Made by a program: the position numbers and the translations under genes
Notes under the pieces: model-generated
Databases searched by the model: none
What the model was told of the DNA's origin: nothing
Seen by the model: only the letters and a program-made list of their open reading frames with translations
Shown: positions 23,050 to 32,910 of the stretch, piece after piece
How the letters are laid out: each line of letters opens with the position of its first letter
How positions within the stretch are numbered: position 1 is the stretch's first letter
Source: Haliclona indistincta
Taxonomy: Eukaryota > Porifera > Demospongiae > Haplosclerida > Chalinidae
NCBI GenBank assembly: GCA_964017065.1
Contig: OZ024789.1
Location: 2,972,657 to 3,036,656 of the forward strand
DNA length: 64,000 nt
Direction of reading: 5' to 3'

Positions 23050-24771
23050 ATGAATCTTGCTGCAGCCTATATAGTTGTTCTTTGTTCGTTTGCAATAAAA
23101 TTTTCAATGATGGGAACTGATATAGTGTACTATCATTTGGAAACATTTCTTCCTATTACTACACTAATCCTTGCAGTAACTAAAGCAATTGCTTATCTTC
23201 TCTATCCTCTGCTGGGATGGCTGTCAGATGTCTACTTCACCAGATACAAAGTAATCAAATTAGCCTTCATCATCATGACACTGGCAGCTTTTGGCGGCTT
23301 CATAGTTACATTATCGGTGCTTTTAGATATCAACATAGTTCATCACGAAACAGAAACCATCATAGTTATGGTTTTGATTACTGTAGGATTTTTATCGGTC
23401 TTATTAAGTCTGGGACTGTTTGAGGCTAATGCTATTCAGTTTGGTATGGATCAACTGCTGGAAAGCTCATCAGATCAGCTGAGTTCTTTCGTTCACTGGT
23501 ATTACTGGAGTAGCTATGTGGGACACTTTGTTATGTTGATAACATCAGCTGGATTAATAGTAATAAATAGCAGCTACACAGGTACTAAAACAACTCAAGC
23601 TTATCCAACTGGTGACTATTTTTTAATTCGTGGTTTACTTTGCATAGCACTACTACAGCTAATTCTAGCTGTTATTGGATTATTTGTGCTAATACAATAC
23701 AAAAAGAAACTCACTATTGAAAAACCTGGTAATGATCCACTCAAGCTGATCTACAAGGTGCTGAAGTATGCATGGAAACACAAGTTTCCTGAAAATCGCA
23801 GTGCCTTCACCTACTGGGAAAATGACATTCCTCCTCGCATTGACCTTGGTAAGAACAAGTATGGAGGACCATTCACCACTGAGGAGGTGGAGGACACCAA
23901 GTCATTCTTTCGCATTCTCCTCCTTCTCTTCTCTCTACTGGGATTCCATCTATCAGGACATGGCTACTCGACCGCACAACATCTCATGCTGAATGAGTGT
24001 CCTAATACTTGGTTGTATATTTTAATTGGAGACCCAATGAACCTCACTACAACTGTGATATTTGTAAGTGTCCCCTTGTATCAACTGATCAATGCACGTT
24101 ATCGTCAGAGATATGTTCCAAACATATTCAAGAAAATGGGACTGGGAATACTCTGCTGTTTACTGAAAGTGATTTTTGAGATTATCTTGCAGGTAACTCA
24201 AAAAATTTATGCGACTGAACAGTGCACTAATTATTGCCCGTTTGTCAGCTGCTACAACTTGATCACAAAGGCAAAAACTAATGGCTATCTACTTTGTGGA
24301 AATTTGAATTGTACGCCAGGTAACAGTATCTTCCTCATACTGCTAGTGGTTCCTCAGATACTACAAGGACTGTCGTTTCTATTGGTATTTATGAGTGCCA
24401 TTGAGTTCATCTGTGCTCAGGCTCCTCTCCGACTGAAGGGACTGCTCATTGGTCTCTGGTATGCCTCTCTGTCAGTTCACTACCTACTGGTAGAGGTTCC
24501 TGATATTTATATACCACTAACTGATGGTACTATGTGGGAAATCATTCAAGAAGTGAAGGCATTCCTGATTGCTCTCTCCTTGATCTTCTTTACTTATGTT
24601 TCTGGACGATATCGTTATCGAGTAAGAGATGAGGTGGTGAATGAACAGTATCTCATTGAAGAAATATACGAGAGAGAGATTAAACTTGCAGCAGAAATGG
24701 AAGATGAAGAGTTAGAGGCAGAGAAAGACTTGTTGATCAGCTCAAATGCATCAATACAGCAGTACAACTGA
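23050..24771 (+). CDS. array member 3: POT/SLC15-like transporter, 573 aa
   Basis: Subtype ii. The start MNLAAAYIVVLCSF at 23050 aligns with members 5, 6 and 12; an in-frame ATG at 23002 would add 16 residues not shared by them. TM1 has SFAIKFSMMGTD. All POT blocks are present. The TM9-10 loop has a five-cysteine pattern (EQCTNYCPFVSCYN ... LLCGNLNCTPG) shared with 6, 12 and 14. The tail is AEKDLLISSNASIQQYN. One small difference within the conserved C-terminal block is TMWEII for TTWEII. It is followed within 240 bp by transposon copy C. Confidence 0.86.
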   Translation: MNLAAAYIVVLCSFAIKFSMMGTDIVYYHLETFLPITTLILAVTKAIAYLLYPLLGWLSDVYFTRYKVIKLAFIIMTLAAFGGFIVTLSVLLDINIVHHETETIIVMVLITVGFLSVLLSLGLFEANAIQFGMDQLLESSSDQLSSFVHWYYWSSYVGHFVMLITSAGLIVINSSYTGTKTTQAYPTGDYFLIRGLLCIALLQLILAVIGLFVLIQYKKKLTIEKPGNDPLKLIYKVLKYAWKHKFPENRSAFTYWENDIPPRIDLGKNKYGGPFTTEEVEDTKSFFRILLLLFSLLGFHLSGHGYSTAQHLMLNECPNTWLYILIGDPMNLTTTVIFVSVPLYQLINARYRQRYVPNIFKKMGLGILCCLLKVIFEIILQVTQKIYATEQCTNYCPFVSCYNLITKAKTNGYLLCGNLNCTPGNSIFLILLVVPQILQGLSFLLVFMSAIEFICAQAPLRLKGLLIGLWYASLSVHYLLVEVPDIYIPLTDGTMWEIIQEVKAFLIALSLIFFTYVSGRYRYRVRDEVVNEQYLIEEIYEREIKLAAEMEDEELEAEKDLLISSNASIQQYN

Positions 24772-24933
24772 ATTGACAACAAATTTTAATCCCCATTGGT
24801 AGTTAGACTTTGTTGGTAAATAACATAAAGTTTAATTGTTTCAATGGTTTTTTGTAATCAATAACTGTCTGTAAATTACGTAGTTTGGCAGTTTATTCAC
24901 TATAGGTAGATCGTACTAAAAAGTTTTGCTCGT

Positions 24934-24970
24934 TGTAGCTGGTAAAGCTGCTATTGCTATTATAGCAAGA
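24934..24970 (+). pseudogene. relic resembling the start of CCDC115 exon 4
   Basis: 'tgtagctggtaaagctgcta' followed by 'ttgctat' resembles the acceptor and first codons of CCDC115 exon 4 at 17819 ('tgtagctgttgatgttgcca'). Better-preserved copies lie after members 4, 5 and 6. Short and non-coding here. Confidence 0.5.
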
Positions 24971-25006
24971 AGTTTTTTCTATAAGAATCAGACTAATAGT
25001 CAAATA

Positions 25007-26243
25007 AGAAAATTAAAAAGATTTCTATCGAAATCAAAAGGATGTAGGGTTGTGAAATCTACCACTGGTCCACAATGTAAACTAACAAGGAACAAGCATG
25101 GAATGGTAACACGATTGACTTGCTAACAGACCATAGATCCCTACATCAGTGGCTGCTGTGGTTGGCTATAGCTAGTTCAGCTAGTTGCTGTTGACTGACA
25201 CCTAACGTGCATCCAGCTTGTGACAAAATATTGATCTTACATGTATATACAGCCACTGATGTAGGGATCTATGGTCTGTTAGCAAGTCAATCGTGTTACC
25301 ATTCCATGCTTGTTCCTTGTTAGTTTACATTGTGGACCAGTGGTAGATTTCACAACCCTACATCCTTTTGATTTCGATAGAAATCTTTTTAATTTTCTTG
25401 TTTGTGTCCTTTTTTCTTTTTCAGTGAAGTGCAGTTCATCATACACGTACTGAGCCGTCTTTGTTTCCACCATTGGTTTATTTTTCCTGTTGTTGATGGC
25501 TTTTCTTTATGATTAACAATTTTAAACTTGTATCTAAAAATGCTGTACATATCAGCCTGCCTACGCATGCATGCATGCATGCAGTGCATAGGAGCCCCGC
25601 CCAAACTTGATGTAGAGATCTGTACGGCGGTTATAATTATCTGGCAAGTGCAGAATGGTAATCCTACTCGAGCTTACCGTCTTCGAAGACTCCAGACAAA
25701 TGTGTTCTCACCCGTCATCCATACGGCGGGACGATAATCAAGCTAGTGCTTGGTCACGTGTGCTATAGTGCTTGGTCACGTGCGTATTGCGCAATCGCAG
25801 TAATGGCGTCTAACACTTACCTGACAACGGATCACGATCGAGAAACTCGCGGAATTTAGATCGCCGTTTCGCTAAAAACAATGTTCAAAAGGCACCTGCC
25901 AGGAGAATTTCACGACTGTTCGTGAGTGTTTTGGTCTCGGCACCACTCGCGTAAAGGCGCTAGGCGAGTGGAAGAAAGAAGAAGAAGAAGAAGAAGAAGA
26001 AAACGAAGATGACGAAAGTCGATTTTCACCGTTTCCAGGTTCGTCACTTTAGTAACAATTTCGAGCAATCTCCTTGCTACTGTAAGATGGGGCAACGCCA
26101 GTGAGCAGATCTAAGTGTCTTTGGACGTATAGAGTTCATCACGAGGCGAAATATCAGCGTTTGAACGCTAATACATTGAATGTAGCCGCCATCTTGTTTT
26201 CTCGTTCAACCCTACATAGGGAGGCACTACCGTGCCTCCCTAA
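25007..26243 (+). mobile_element. foldback/hairpin element, copy C (full length)
   Basis: A 1237-bp element. Its left end is a ~149-bp inverted repeat (25007-25155 with 25250-25398) around a ~94-bp loop. The interior has CACGTG-containing 'ggtcacgtgcgtattgcgca', a purine (GAA)n tract and a short conserved frame (MTKVDFHRFQVRHFSNNFE). The right end is the 11-bp-stem hairpin TAGGGAGGCAC-TACC-GTGCCTCCCTA, ending CTAA. Uninterrupted sequences near 30760 and 34888 ('gaacaaatactagatg') suggest insertion between A and T without a longer target duplication. No transposase frame. Confidence 0.88.
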
Positions 26244-26332
26244 TATAGCTAGATACTTTAGGCACAGCTCAGTGGATTACAATCTCGAAGCAAATAGGAT
26301 TTCACTCACCGATTTTTTTAGTGTGATATAGT

Positions 26333-27533
26333 GATTCTAACGAAATCAAAAGGATGTAGGGATAAATAAATCTGCTACTGGTCCACAATGTAAACCAACA
26401 AGGAGCAAGCATGGAATGGTAACACGATTGACTTGCTAACAGACCATAGATCCCTACATCAGTGGCTGTACATAACATTTTGACTATACTATTTTTGTCA
26501 CAAGCTAAATTCAATTCAATGCATGTCAGGTGTCAGTCAATAGCAACTAGCAGAACTGCTGTAGTCAGCCACTGATGTAGGGATCTATGGTCTGTTAGCA
26601 AGTCAATCGTGTTACCATTCCATGCTTGCTCCTTGTTGGTTTACATTGTGGACCAGTAGCAGATTTATTTATCCCTACATCCTTTTGATTTCGTTAGAAA
26701 TCTTTTTATTTTCTTGTTTGTGTCCTTTTTTCTTTTATAGTGAGTTTCAAATTTTTGGTGCAGTTCGAATTCGGCAAGATAATGTATCTCTTTTTTGTTT
26801 CCATCATTGGTTTGGTTTGCTTTTCTTGACAATTGCTTTTTAACCAGTAGCTCCTAAATACTGAAACTAGCTCATGCATTCATGCATGCTGAAGCCTGAA
26901 TGCACAGCATACGAGCCCCGCCCACTCTGGCTTAGAGTTTTCTGTATGGCTGTGATACTATCTGGCAAGCAGCAGAACGGTGATACTACACGAGCTTACT
27001 CTGTGAGTTGTTCTTCGAAGACTCCAGACGCCAAGATGCGCTCTTCATACGGCGATACTCTACAAGTGTGTTTGGTCACGTGCGTATTACGTAATCACAA
27101 TAATGGCGTCAAACACTTAGCTGACAACTGTTCGTGATCGTGAGCTCGTCAAATGTATATCGTCGTTTCGCTAAAAACTAAGTTCAAAAGGCACATGCCA
27201 GGAGAATTTCACGACTGTTCGTGGGTGTTTTGGTCTCGACACTGCTCGCGTAAAGGCGCTAGGCGAGTTGAAGAAAGAAAGAAAGAAAGAAAACGAAGAT
27301 GACGAAGGTCGATTTTCACCGTTTCCAGGTTCGTCACTTTAGTAACAATTTCGAGCAATCTCCTTGCTACTGTAAGATGGGGCAACGCCAGAGAGCAGAT
27401 CTAAGTGTCTTTGGACGTATACAATTCATCACCAGGTGAAATATCAGCGTTTGAACGCTAATACATTGTATGTAGCCGCCATCTTTTTTTCTCGTTCATC
27501 CCTACATAGGGAGGCACTACCGTGCCTCCCTAA
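26333..27533 (+). mobile_element. foldback/hairpin element, copy D (full length)
   Basis: Second copy only 90 bp after copy C, in the same orientation. The outer end is shortened or diverged (GATTCTAACGAAATC), and the foldback arms read 'ggataaataaatctgctact' where other copies have 'gttgtgaaatctaccact'. The same change occurs in both arms (about 26365 and 26660), so the two arms have changed together. It ends in the CTAA hairpin. Confidence 0.87.
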
Positions 27534-27860
27534 TACATTGATTTATGGGCACCAAGTTATCTATGTTGTGGAGAGCTAAATTGGAGTATTTAGCACACAT
27601 ATACACTGAATGGCATACATATACACTGAGTGGTTCATCAGAGACCTTTCAAAACAAGTATGTTTTGAAACTGTTCCAATTTCTAAACAACAACACACTC
27701 AGTCCGTTTACACTTGAGCTTAGAACAGTCCCAGAACCATTCCAAGCCCAATGTAAACGAAGTGCAGAATCGTTCCCAGATCGATTAAAAAGACAGGATC
27801 AGAACGGTTGATAGTTCCATATAGACTCTTTGGAGAGACTATTTTTGGCTGCCATAAAAC
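27534..27860. other. upstream region of member 4
   Basis: No gene. Contains the dyad CTTTCAAAACA-N4-TGTTTTGAAAC at 27646-27671, about 190 bp before the member 4 ATG. A short in-frame run of codons upstream (27545-27811) has no domain content. Confidence 0.55.
27646..27671. promoter_or_regulatory. dyad motif upstream of member 4
   Basis: CTTTCAAAACA and TGTTTTGAAAC arms with a 4-nt spacer, homologous to the sites before members 1, 2 and 7. Confidence 0.5.
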
Positions 27861-29570
27861 ATGAGTCTTTCAGCTGCCTCTATTGTTGTTTTGTGCTCTA
27901 TTGCAATACAAGCCTCGTTCTTTGGAACAGACTTCTTTGTTTATCACCTCGAAAGAATTTCCCACATCGCTCGGTTATGTTTTGCTCTGTCTCATGGTTT
28001 CACTTATCTTCTCTATCCTCTGCTGGGATGGCTGTCAGATGTCTACTTCACCAGATACAAGGTCATCAGATTAGCCTTTATCATTATGATTATAGTAGAA
28101 ATTGCTGGTATAATAGTTTTCATTCCAACTCTATGGGACATCAACTTGTTTTACAATCGCATATCATCCACTATTCTTATCATCTTGGCTTTTCCTGGAA
28201 TTCTAGCAATAGTGCTAAGTCTTGGCTTTTTTCAAGCTAATGCAATTCAGTTTGGTATGGATCAGTTGTCAGAAGGTTCGTCTTACCAGCTGAGTTCTTT
28301 CATTCACTGGTACTACTGGAGTAACTATGTGGGACACTTTGTTCTGTACCTAATGCTAGCAGGAATTACTGTATTTAACAGCAACTACTCAATTAATGGT
28401 GGTATTAAACTTCCATATCCAAGAAGTGATTATGTAGTGAATCGTTTTGTGTTTAGTGTAATACTTCTACAACTAATACTAGCTGTAGTAGGATTGATTG
28501 TGCTAATACGCTATAAGAAGAGACTAACTATTGAGAAACCTGGTCACAATCCACTCAAGCTGATCTACAAGGTGCTGAAGTATGCATGGAAACATAAGTT
28601 TCCTGAAAATCGCAGTGCCTTCACTTACTGGGAAAATGACATTCCTCCTCGCATTGACCTTGGTAAGAACAAGTATGGAGGACCATTCACCACTGAGGAG
28701 GTAGAGGACACGAAATCTTTCTTTCACATCTTCCTCCTTCTCTTTTCTATACTGGGGTTCCATTTATCAGGACGTGGCTATACAACAGTGCAGAAACTAA
28801 TGATGCTTGAATGTCCTAATACTTGGTTGCTTATATTGATCGGAGACCCAATGAACCTCACAACAATAGTGATCTTCACAGGTATTCCATTGTATCAACT
28901 GATCAATGCTCGTTATCGTCAGAGATACATTCCCAACATATTCAAGAGAATGGGGCTGGGACTATTCTGCTGTCTACTGAAGGTGATTATTGAGATTGTG
29001 CTGCAGGCAACCCAAAAGATTTATGCAACTGAGCATTGCCAAAATATTTATCCATTGTTTTATTGCTACCAAAGCATTTCACACGACAATAGTTCGTACG
29101 TTGATCACTGTACACCAGGTAACAGTATCTTCCTCATACTGCTAGTGGTTCCTCAGATACTACAAGGACTGTCGTTTCTACTGGTGTTTATGAGTGCCAT
29201 TGAGTTCATCTGTGCTCAGGCTCCTCTCCGACTGAAGGGACTGCTCATTGGTCTCTGGTATGCCTCTCTGTCAGTTCACTACCTACTGGTAGAGGTTCCT
29301 GATATTTATATACCACTAACTGATGGTACTACATGGGAAATCATCCAAGAAGTGAAGGCATTCCTGATTGCTCTTTCCTTGATCTTCTTTACTTATGTTT
29401 CTGGACGATATCGTTATCGAGTAAGAGATGAGGTGGTGAATGAGCAGTATCTTATTGAAGAAATATACGAGAGAGAGATTAAACTTGCAGCAGAAATGGA
29501 AGATGAAGAGTTAGAGGCAGAAAAAGACTTGTTGGTCACCTCAAATGCAGAAATACAGCAGTACAACTAA
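27861..29570 (+). CDS. array member 4: POT/SLC15-like transporter, 569 aa
   Basis: Subtype i (MSLSAASIVVLCS). TM1 has SIAIQASFFGTD in place of ExxER. It departs from the other members at otherwise fixed places: FFQANAIQFGMDQLSEGSSYQ for LFEANAIQFGMDQLLESSSDQ, and LSGRGYTTVQKLMMLE for LSGHGYSTAQQLMMNE. The TM9-10 loop is short (EHCQN...LFYCYQS...DHCTPG). The tail has EKDLLV, a weaker dileucine match. The frame is open throughout. These unusual residues could mark relaxed constraint or altered specificity. Confidence 0.85.
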   Translation: MSLSAASIVVLCSIAIQASFFGTDFFVYHLERISHIARLCFALSHGFTYLLYPLLGWLSDVYFTRYKVIRLAFIIMIIVEIAGIIVFIPTLWDINLFYNRISSTILIILAFPGILAIVLSLGFFQANAIQFGMDQLSEGSSYQLSSFIHWYYWSNYVGHFVLYLMLAGITVFNSNYSINGGIKLPYPRSDYVVNRFVFSVILLQLILAVVGLIVLIRYKKRLTIEKPGHNPLKLIYKVLKYAWKHKFPENRSAFTYWENDIPPRIDLGKNKYGGPFTTEEVEDTKSFFHIFLLLFSILGFHLSGRGYTTVQKLMMLECPNTWLLILIGDPMNLTTIVIFTGIPLYQLINARYRQRYIPNIFKRMGLGLFCCLLKVIIEIVLQATQKIYATEHCQNIYPLFYCYQSISHDNSSYVDHCTPGNSIFLILLVVPQILQGLSFLLVFMSAIEFICAQAPLRLKGLLIGLWYASLSVHYLLVEVPDIYIPLTDGTTWEIIQEVKAFLIALSLIFFTYVSGRYRYRVRDEVVNEQYLIEEIYEREIKLAAEMEDEELEAEKDLLVTSNAEIQQYN

Positions 29571-30219
29571 AAATTTCCATTAAATTTTTACTATTTTTAT
29601 TGGTAGTTAGCCTTTGTCACTTACAGTTTGTTGTAATTAATTATTTTATTAGTTATAATAAGAATTTTGATTGCTTGAATGCTTTGTCTTGCAATTAACA
29701 ACGTTCTGCATAATAGTGTATAAGGTCATTATAATTTAGATGCTACTAAAAGCATTCATCGGTGTAGCTGGCGATGCTGGTATTGCTATGGCAACAGTAT
29801 AAACCAGTCTTTCTCGTATAATAGAAAATATAGCTGAATAGTTTGTGGTTACAAGGATGACGAGGACTATTACATTTCTTAGCTTCGTCTTGTGTAGCCC
29901 TGGTACTAGGCAAGACTGCTATCCACTTTTTACTGAGCGGAACAGCTTACAAACGAGAGCGGAGCACGTTTCTTGTAGTTGATGCTCAAAATGTCTGCAT
30001 CACGTGCGCGTGATTTCATGACATCACACGCAAAACCTCTATAATTATGTACACATGGATGTTTTTACGTACATCATGTCATCATAATCAATGTTCAGTT
30101 TACATGACAAAGAATGTTAGCTTTATCATAACAATAATTATTATTCTGGAGCCAACTACATATACATACATTATCTTCAACATTTCAACTGCATGTATAC
30201 AGATTATCTTGTAGTAGCG
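29571..30219. other. 3' flank of member 4, CCDC115-like relic, upstream block of fragment 5
   Basis: The 3' flank ('ggtagttagcctttgtc', 'attgcttgaatgctttgtct') is shared with members 2, 3 and 6. A relic of CCDC115 exon 4 is at 29763-29806 ('tattgctatggcaacagtat'). The subtype-ii upstream block follows from about 29875. Confidence 0.6.
29763..29806 (+). pseudogene. relic of CCDC115 exon 4 start
   Basis: 'tgtagctggcgatgctggta' continuing 'ttgctatggcaacagtataa' matches CCDC115 17819-17862 with a handful of differences. The CAA codon corresponds to a stop (TAA) here, so it is not coding. Confidence 0.6.
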
Positions 30220-30307
30220 ATGAATCTTGCAGCAGCCTATATAGTTGTTCTTTGTTCGTTTGCAATAAAAATTTCAATAATAGGAACTGACATATTCTTT
30301 TATCATT
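30220..30307 (+). pseudogene. array fragment 5: first ~29 codons of a subtype-ii gene
   Basis: ATGAATCTTGCAGCAGCC begins a frame identical in kind to members 3 and 6 up to 'acatattcttttatcatttt'. It then joins directly to the hairpin end of the foldback element (30308-30351), followed by the ordinary 3' flank of an array gene. The rest of the gene is gone. Confidence 0.85.
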
Positions 30308-30351
30308 TTCCGTTCAACCCTACATAGGGAGGCACTACCGTGCCTCCCTAA
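30308..30351 (+). mobile_element. solo hairpin end of the foldback element, copy H
   Basis: Only the last ~44 bp of the element (GTTCAACCCTACATAGG... and the GTGCCTCCCTAA hairpin) remain, sitting exactly at the breakpoint between the 5' piece of member 5 and an array 3' flank. Confidence 0.85.
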
Positions 30352-31019
30352 TAATATGAATTTTGATTGCCTGAATGCTTTGTCTTGCTGTCCGCATAAT
30401 AGTGTGCAAACTTGATTGGTCATTATGATAATTTAGATGCTACTAAAGCCATTTATCGGTGTTGCTGGTTATCCTGCTGTTGCTATGGCAACAGTACAAA
30501 CCAGTCTTTCTCACATAATAGAAAATATAGCAGAAATGTAGTTAATAGTTTGTGGTAGACAAAGATGACAAGTTCTCTTATGATAATAAACATTGACAAA
30601 GGATTAGACTATCACATTGACTTGATTTACTGCCAAAAAATCTTGACTTTTTAGTCTCCTATTGTGAAAGCATACTGTCATTATTATAGGATAATGATAT
30701 AGACCCCTGAAGGTTGTCGATTAATCTATAAGAACCAGATAACGGTACACGTATTGAACAAGTACTAGATGCTTTAGGCACAGCTCAGCAGATTCATAAT
30801 TTCAAAAAGCGAATAGGATTTCACCCAATGACTGTTTTTTTATGCTGATTATCACAGTCACACAATAAACTGTATACAGTCAACAGTAATCAAAACCAAA
30901 ACAAAATAGCTACATTGAAGTGTACATAAATATATCAATGCTTGAGTTTATACTAGCTGAAATAACTCACACTCACAGCCTCAGCCAGTAAAACATACAG
31001 CCAGCATTGTACATGTATA
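30352..31019. other. 3' flank of fragment 5
   Basis: Array-type 3' flank with a CCDC115 exon 4 relic (30460-30503) and the 'gaacaagtactagatgcttt' segment. The latter is the uninterrupted counterpart of the copy C insertion site. No open frame. Confidence 0.6.
30460..30503 (+). pseudogene. relic of CCDC115 exon 4 start
   Basis: Best-preserved relic: 'gttgctatggcaacagtaca' followed by 'aaccag' equals the CCDC115 sequence at 17837-17862. The frame continues as SLSHIIENIAEM before a stop, unlike CCDC115. Confidence 0.65.
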
Positions 31020-32231
31020 TTAGGGACGCACGGTAGTGCGTCCCTATGTAGGGTTGAACGGGAAAACAAGATGGCGGCTACATACATGTATTAGCGTTCA
31101 AACGCTGATATTTCGCCAGGTGGTGAATTTTATACGTTCAAGGACACTTAGATCTGCTATCTGGCGTTGCCCCATCTTACAGTAGCAAGGAGAGTGCTCT
31201 ACACTGTTACTAAAGTGACGAACCTAAAAACAGTGAAAATCGAGTTTTCGTCATCTTCGTTTTCTTCTTCTTCTTTCTTCTTCAGCGCGCCTAGCGCCTT
31301 TACGCGAGCAGTGCCGAGACCAAAACACCCACGAACAGTAGTGAAATTCTCCTGGCAGGTGCCTTTTGAACCTTGTTTTTAGCGAAACGGCGATATACAT
31401 TCCGTGAGTTCTCGATCGTGATCCATTGTCAGCTAAGTGTTAGACGCCATCATTGTGATTGCGCAATACGCACGTGACCAAGCAGTGGTTAGCGCACGTG
31501 ACCAAGCACTACCCTGAGTATCTCCGCGCGCGCCGTATTGCGTATGGATCACGGAGAACACATATCTGTCTGGAGTCTTCAAAGAACGGTAAGATCGTCT
31601 GATCGTATAGGACACCATTCTGCGCTTGCCAGATAATTATAACCGCCGTACAGATCTACAAACTAGTGTGGGCGGGGCTCGTATGCAAGTCATGCATGCA
31701 TGTATGCGTAGGCGAGCTGATACGTACAGCATAATAATTATTTTTAGCTACAAGTTTAAAATTGTTAATAATAAAGAAAAGCCACCAAGAAAACTAAATC
31801 AATGGTGGAAACAAAGACGGCTCAGACGTTCATGATATTGAACTGCACTTCACTAAAAAGTAAAAAGGACACAAACAAGAAATTAAAAAGATTTCTATCG
31901 AAATCAAAAGGATGTAGGGTTGTGAAATCTACCACTGGTTCACAATGTAAACTAACAAGGAACAAGCATAGAATGGTAACACGATTGACTTGCTAACAGA
32001 CCATAGATCCCTACATCAGTGGCTGTGCACAAGCTGAATGCACGTCAGGTGTCAGCAGTCATCAGCAAGTAGGTCAACCACAGCAGCCACTGATGTAGGG
32101 ATCTATGGTCTGTTAGCAAGTCAATCGTGTTACCATTCTATGCTTGTTCCTTGTTAGTTTACATTGTGAACCAGTGGTAGATTTCACAACCCTACATCCT
32201 TTTGATTTCGATAGAAATCTTTTTAATTTCT
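31020..32231 (-). mobile_element. foldback/hairpin element, copy E (full length, minus strand)
   Basis: Reverse-oriented 1.2-kb copy. Its hairpin stem is AGGGACGCAC / GTGCGTCCCT, differing from copies B, C, D and H at one base pair with both sides changed. The foldback arms (about 31885-32025 and 32085-32231) share a private GGTTCACAATG / CATTGTGAACC change. It splits a flank that is continuous at 22350-22400. Confidence 0.88.
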
Positions 32232-32910
32232 TGTAGTATGTATAACTGAAAGATATCAAAGCTAACAGCAATTTTTTCCCAAGGGATGGGTATAAACAAT
32301 TAATTTTACTGTATTATTATAAACTCTGAACTGCATATGTAAGAAATGCTTTGTTTATTTAGAGTCTGTTAAAAACATGAGTTTGTTTTGAAACTGGTCT
32401 CAATTTCATGATACGTCTAAACATATCAAATTTCTCCAAAGCAAGAGACCGATAGATTTCAACATGCATAGACCCATTTCTATAATATGAGTTTGTTGGC
32501 TGCATCTACATGTCGGCTGCATGAGCAAAGCTGGTCACTGAAAGGTGTCTGTTCAAAGAAAATCACTATTCTTGCTCTGCCGTACTTGTTTGCTTTGTCT
32601 TCTGTGTAGCCCTGGTACTAATCAAGACTGCTATCCACATTTTACTGAGCGGTGCAGCTTACAAACGAGAGCAAAGCACGTTTTTTCTTGCAATTGACGC
32701 TCAAAATGGCTGTCTACATCACGTGCGAGTGATTCGTGACGTCACATGCAAAACCTCACATGAATGTTTACATCATGTCATCATATCCAATGTTTAGTTT
32801 ACATGACAAAGAATGTTAGCTTTATCATAATCAAATAAACTGGAGCCAACTATACATTATACATATATTTTCTTCATTTTCAACAGTATACAGATTATCT
32901 TGTAGTAGCG
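32232..32910. other. relic subtype-i start and upstream block of member 6
   Basis: At 32352-32530 is a decayed subtype-i promoter and start, with 'tttagagtctgtt', half of the dyad and ATGAGTTTGTTGGCTGC. Then comes the subtype-ii upstream block with 'catcacgtgcgagtgattcg'. Same order as before member 3. Confidence 0.6.

Noticed and set aside
24926..25126. protein-coding gene
   Set aside because: The same peptide (GCRVVKSTTGPQCKLTRNKH) is encoded on both strands and at many places because it lies in the foldback arms of the transposon.
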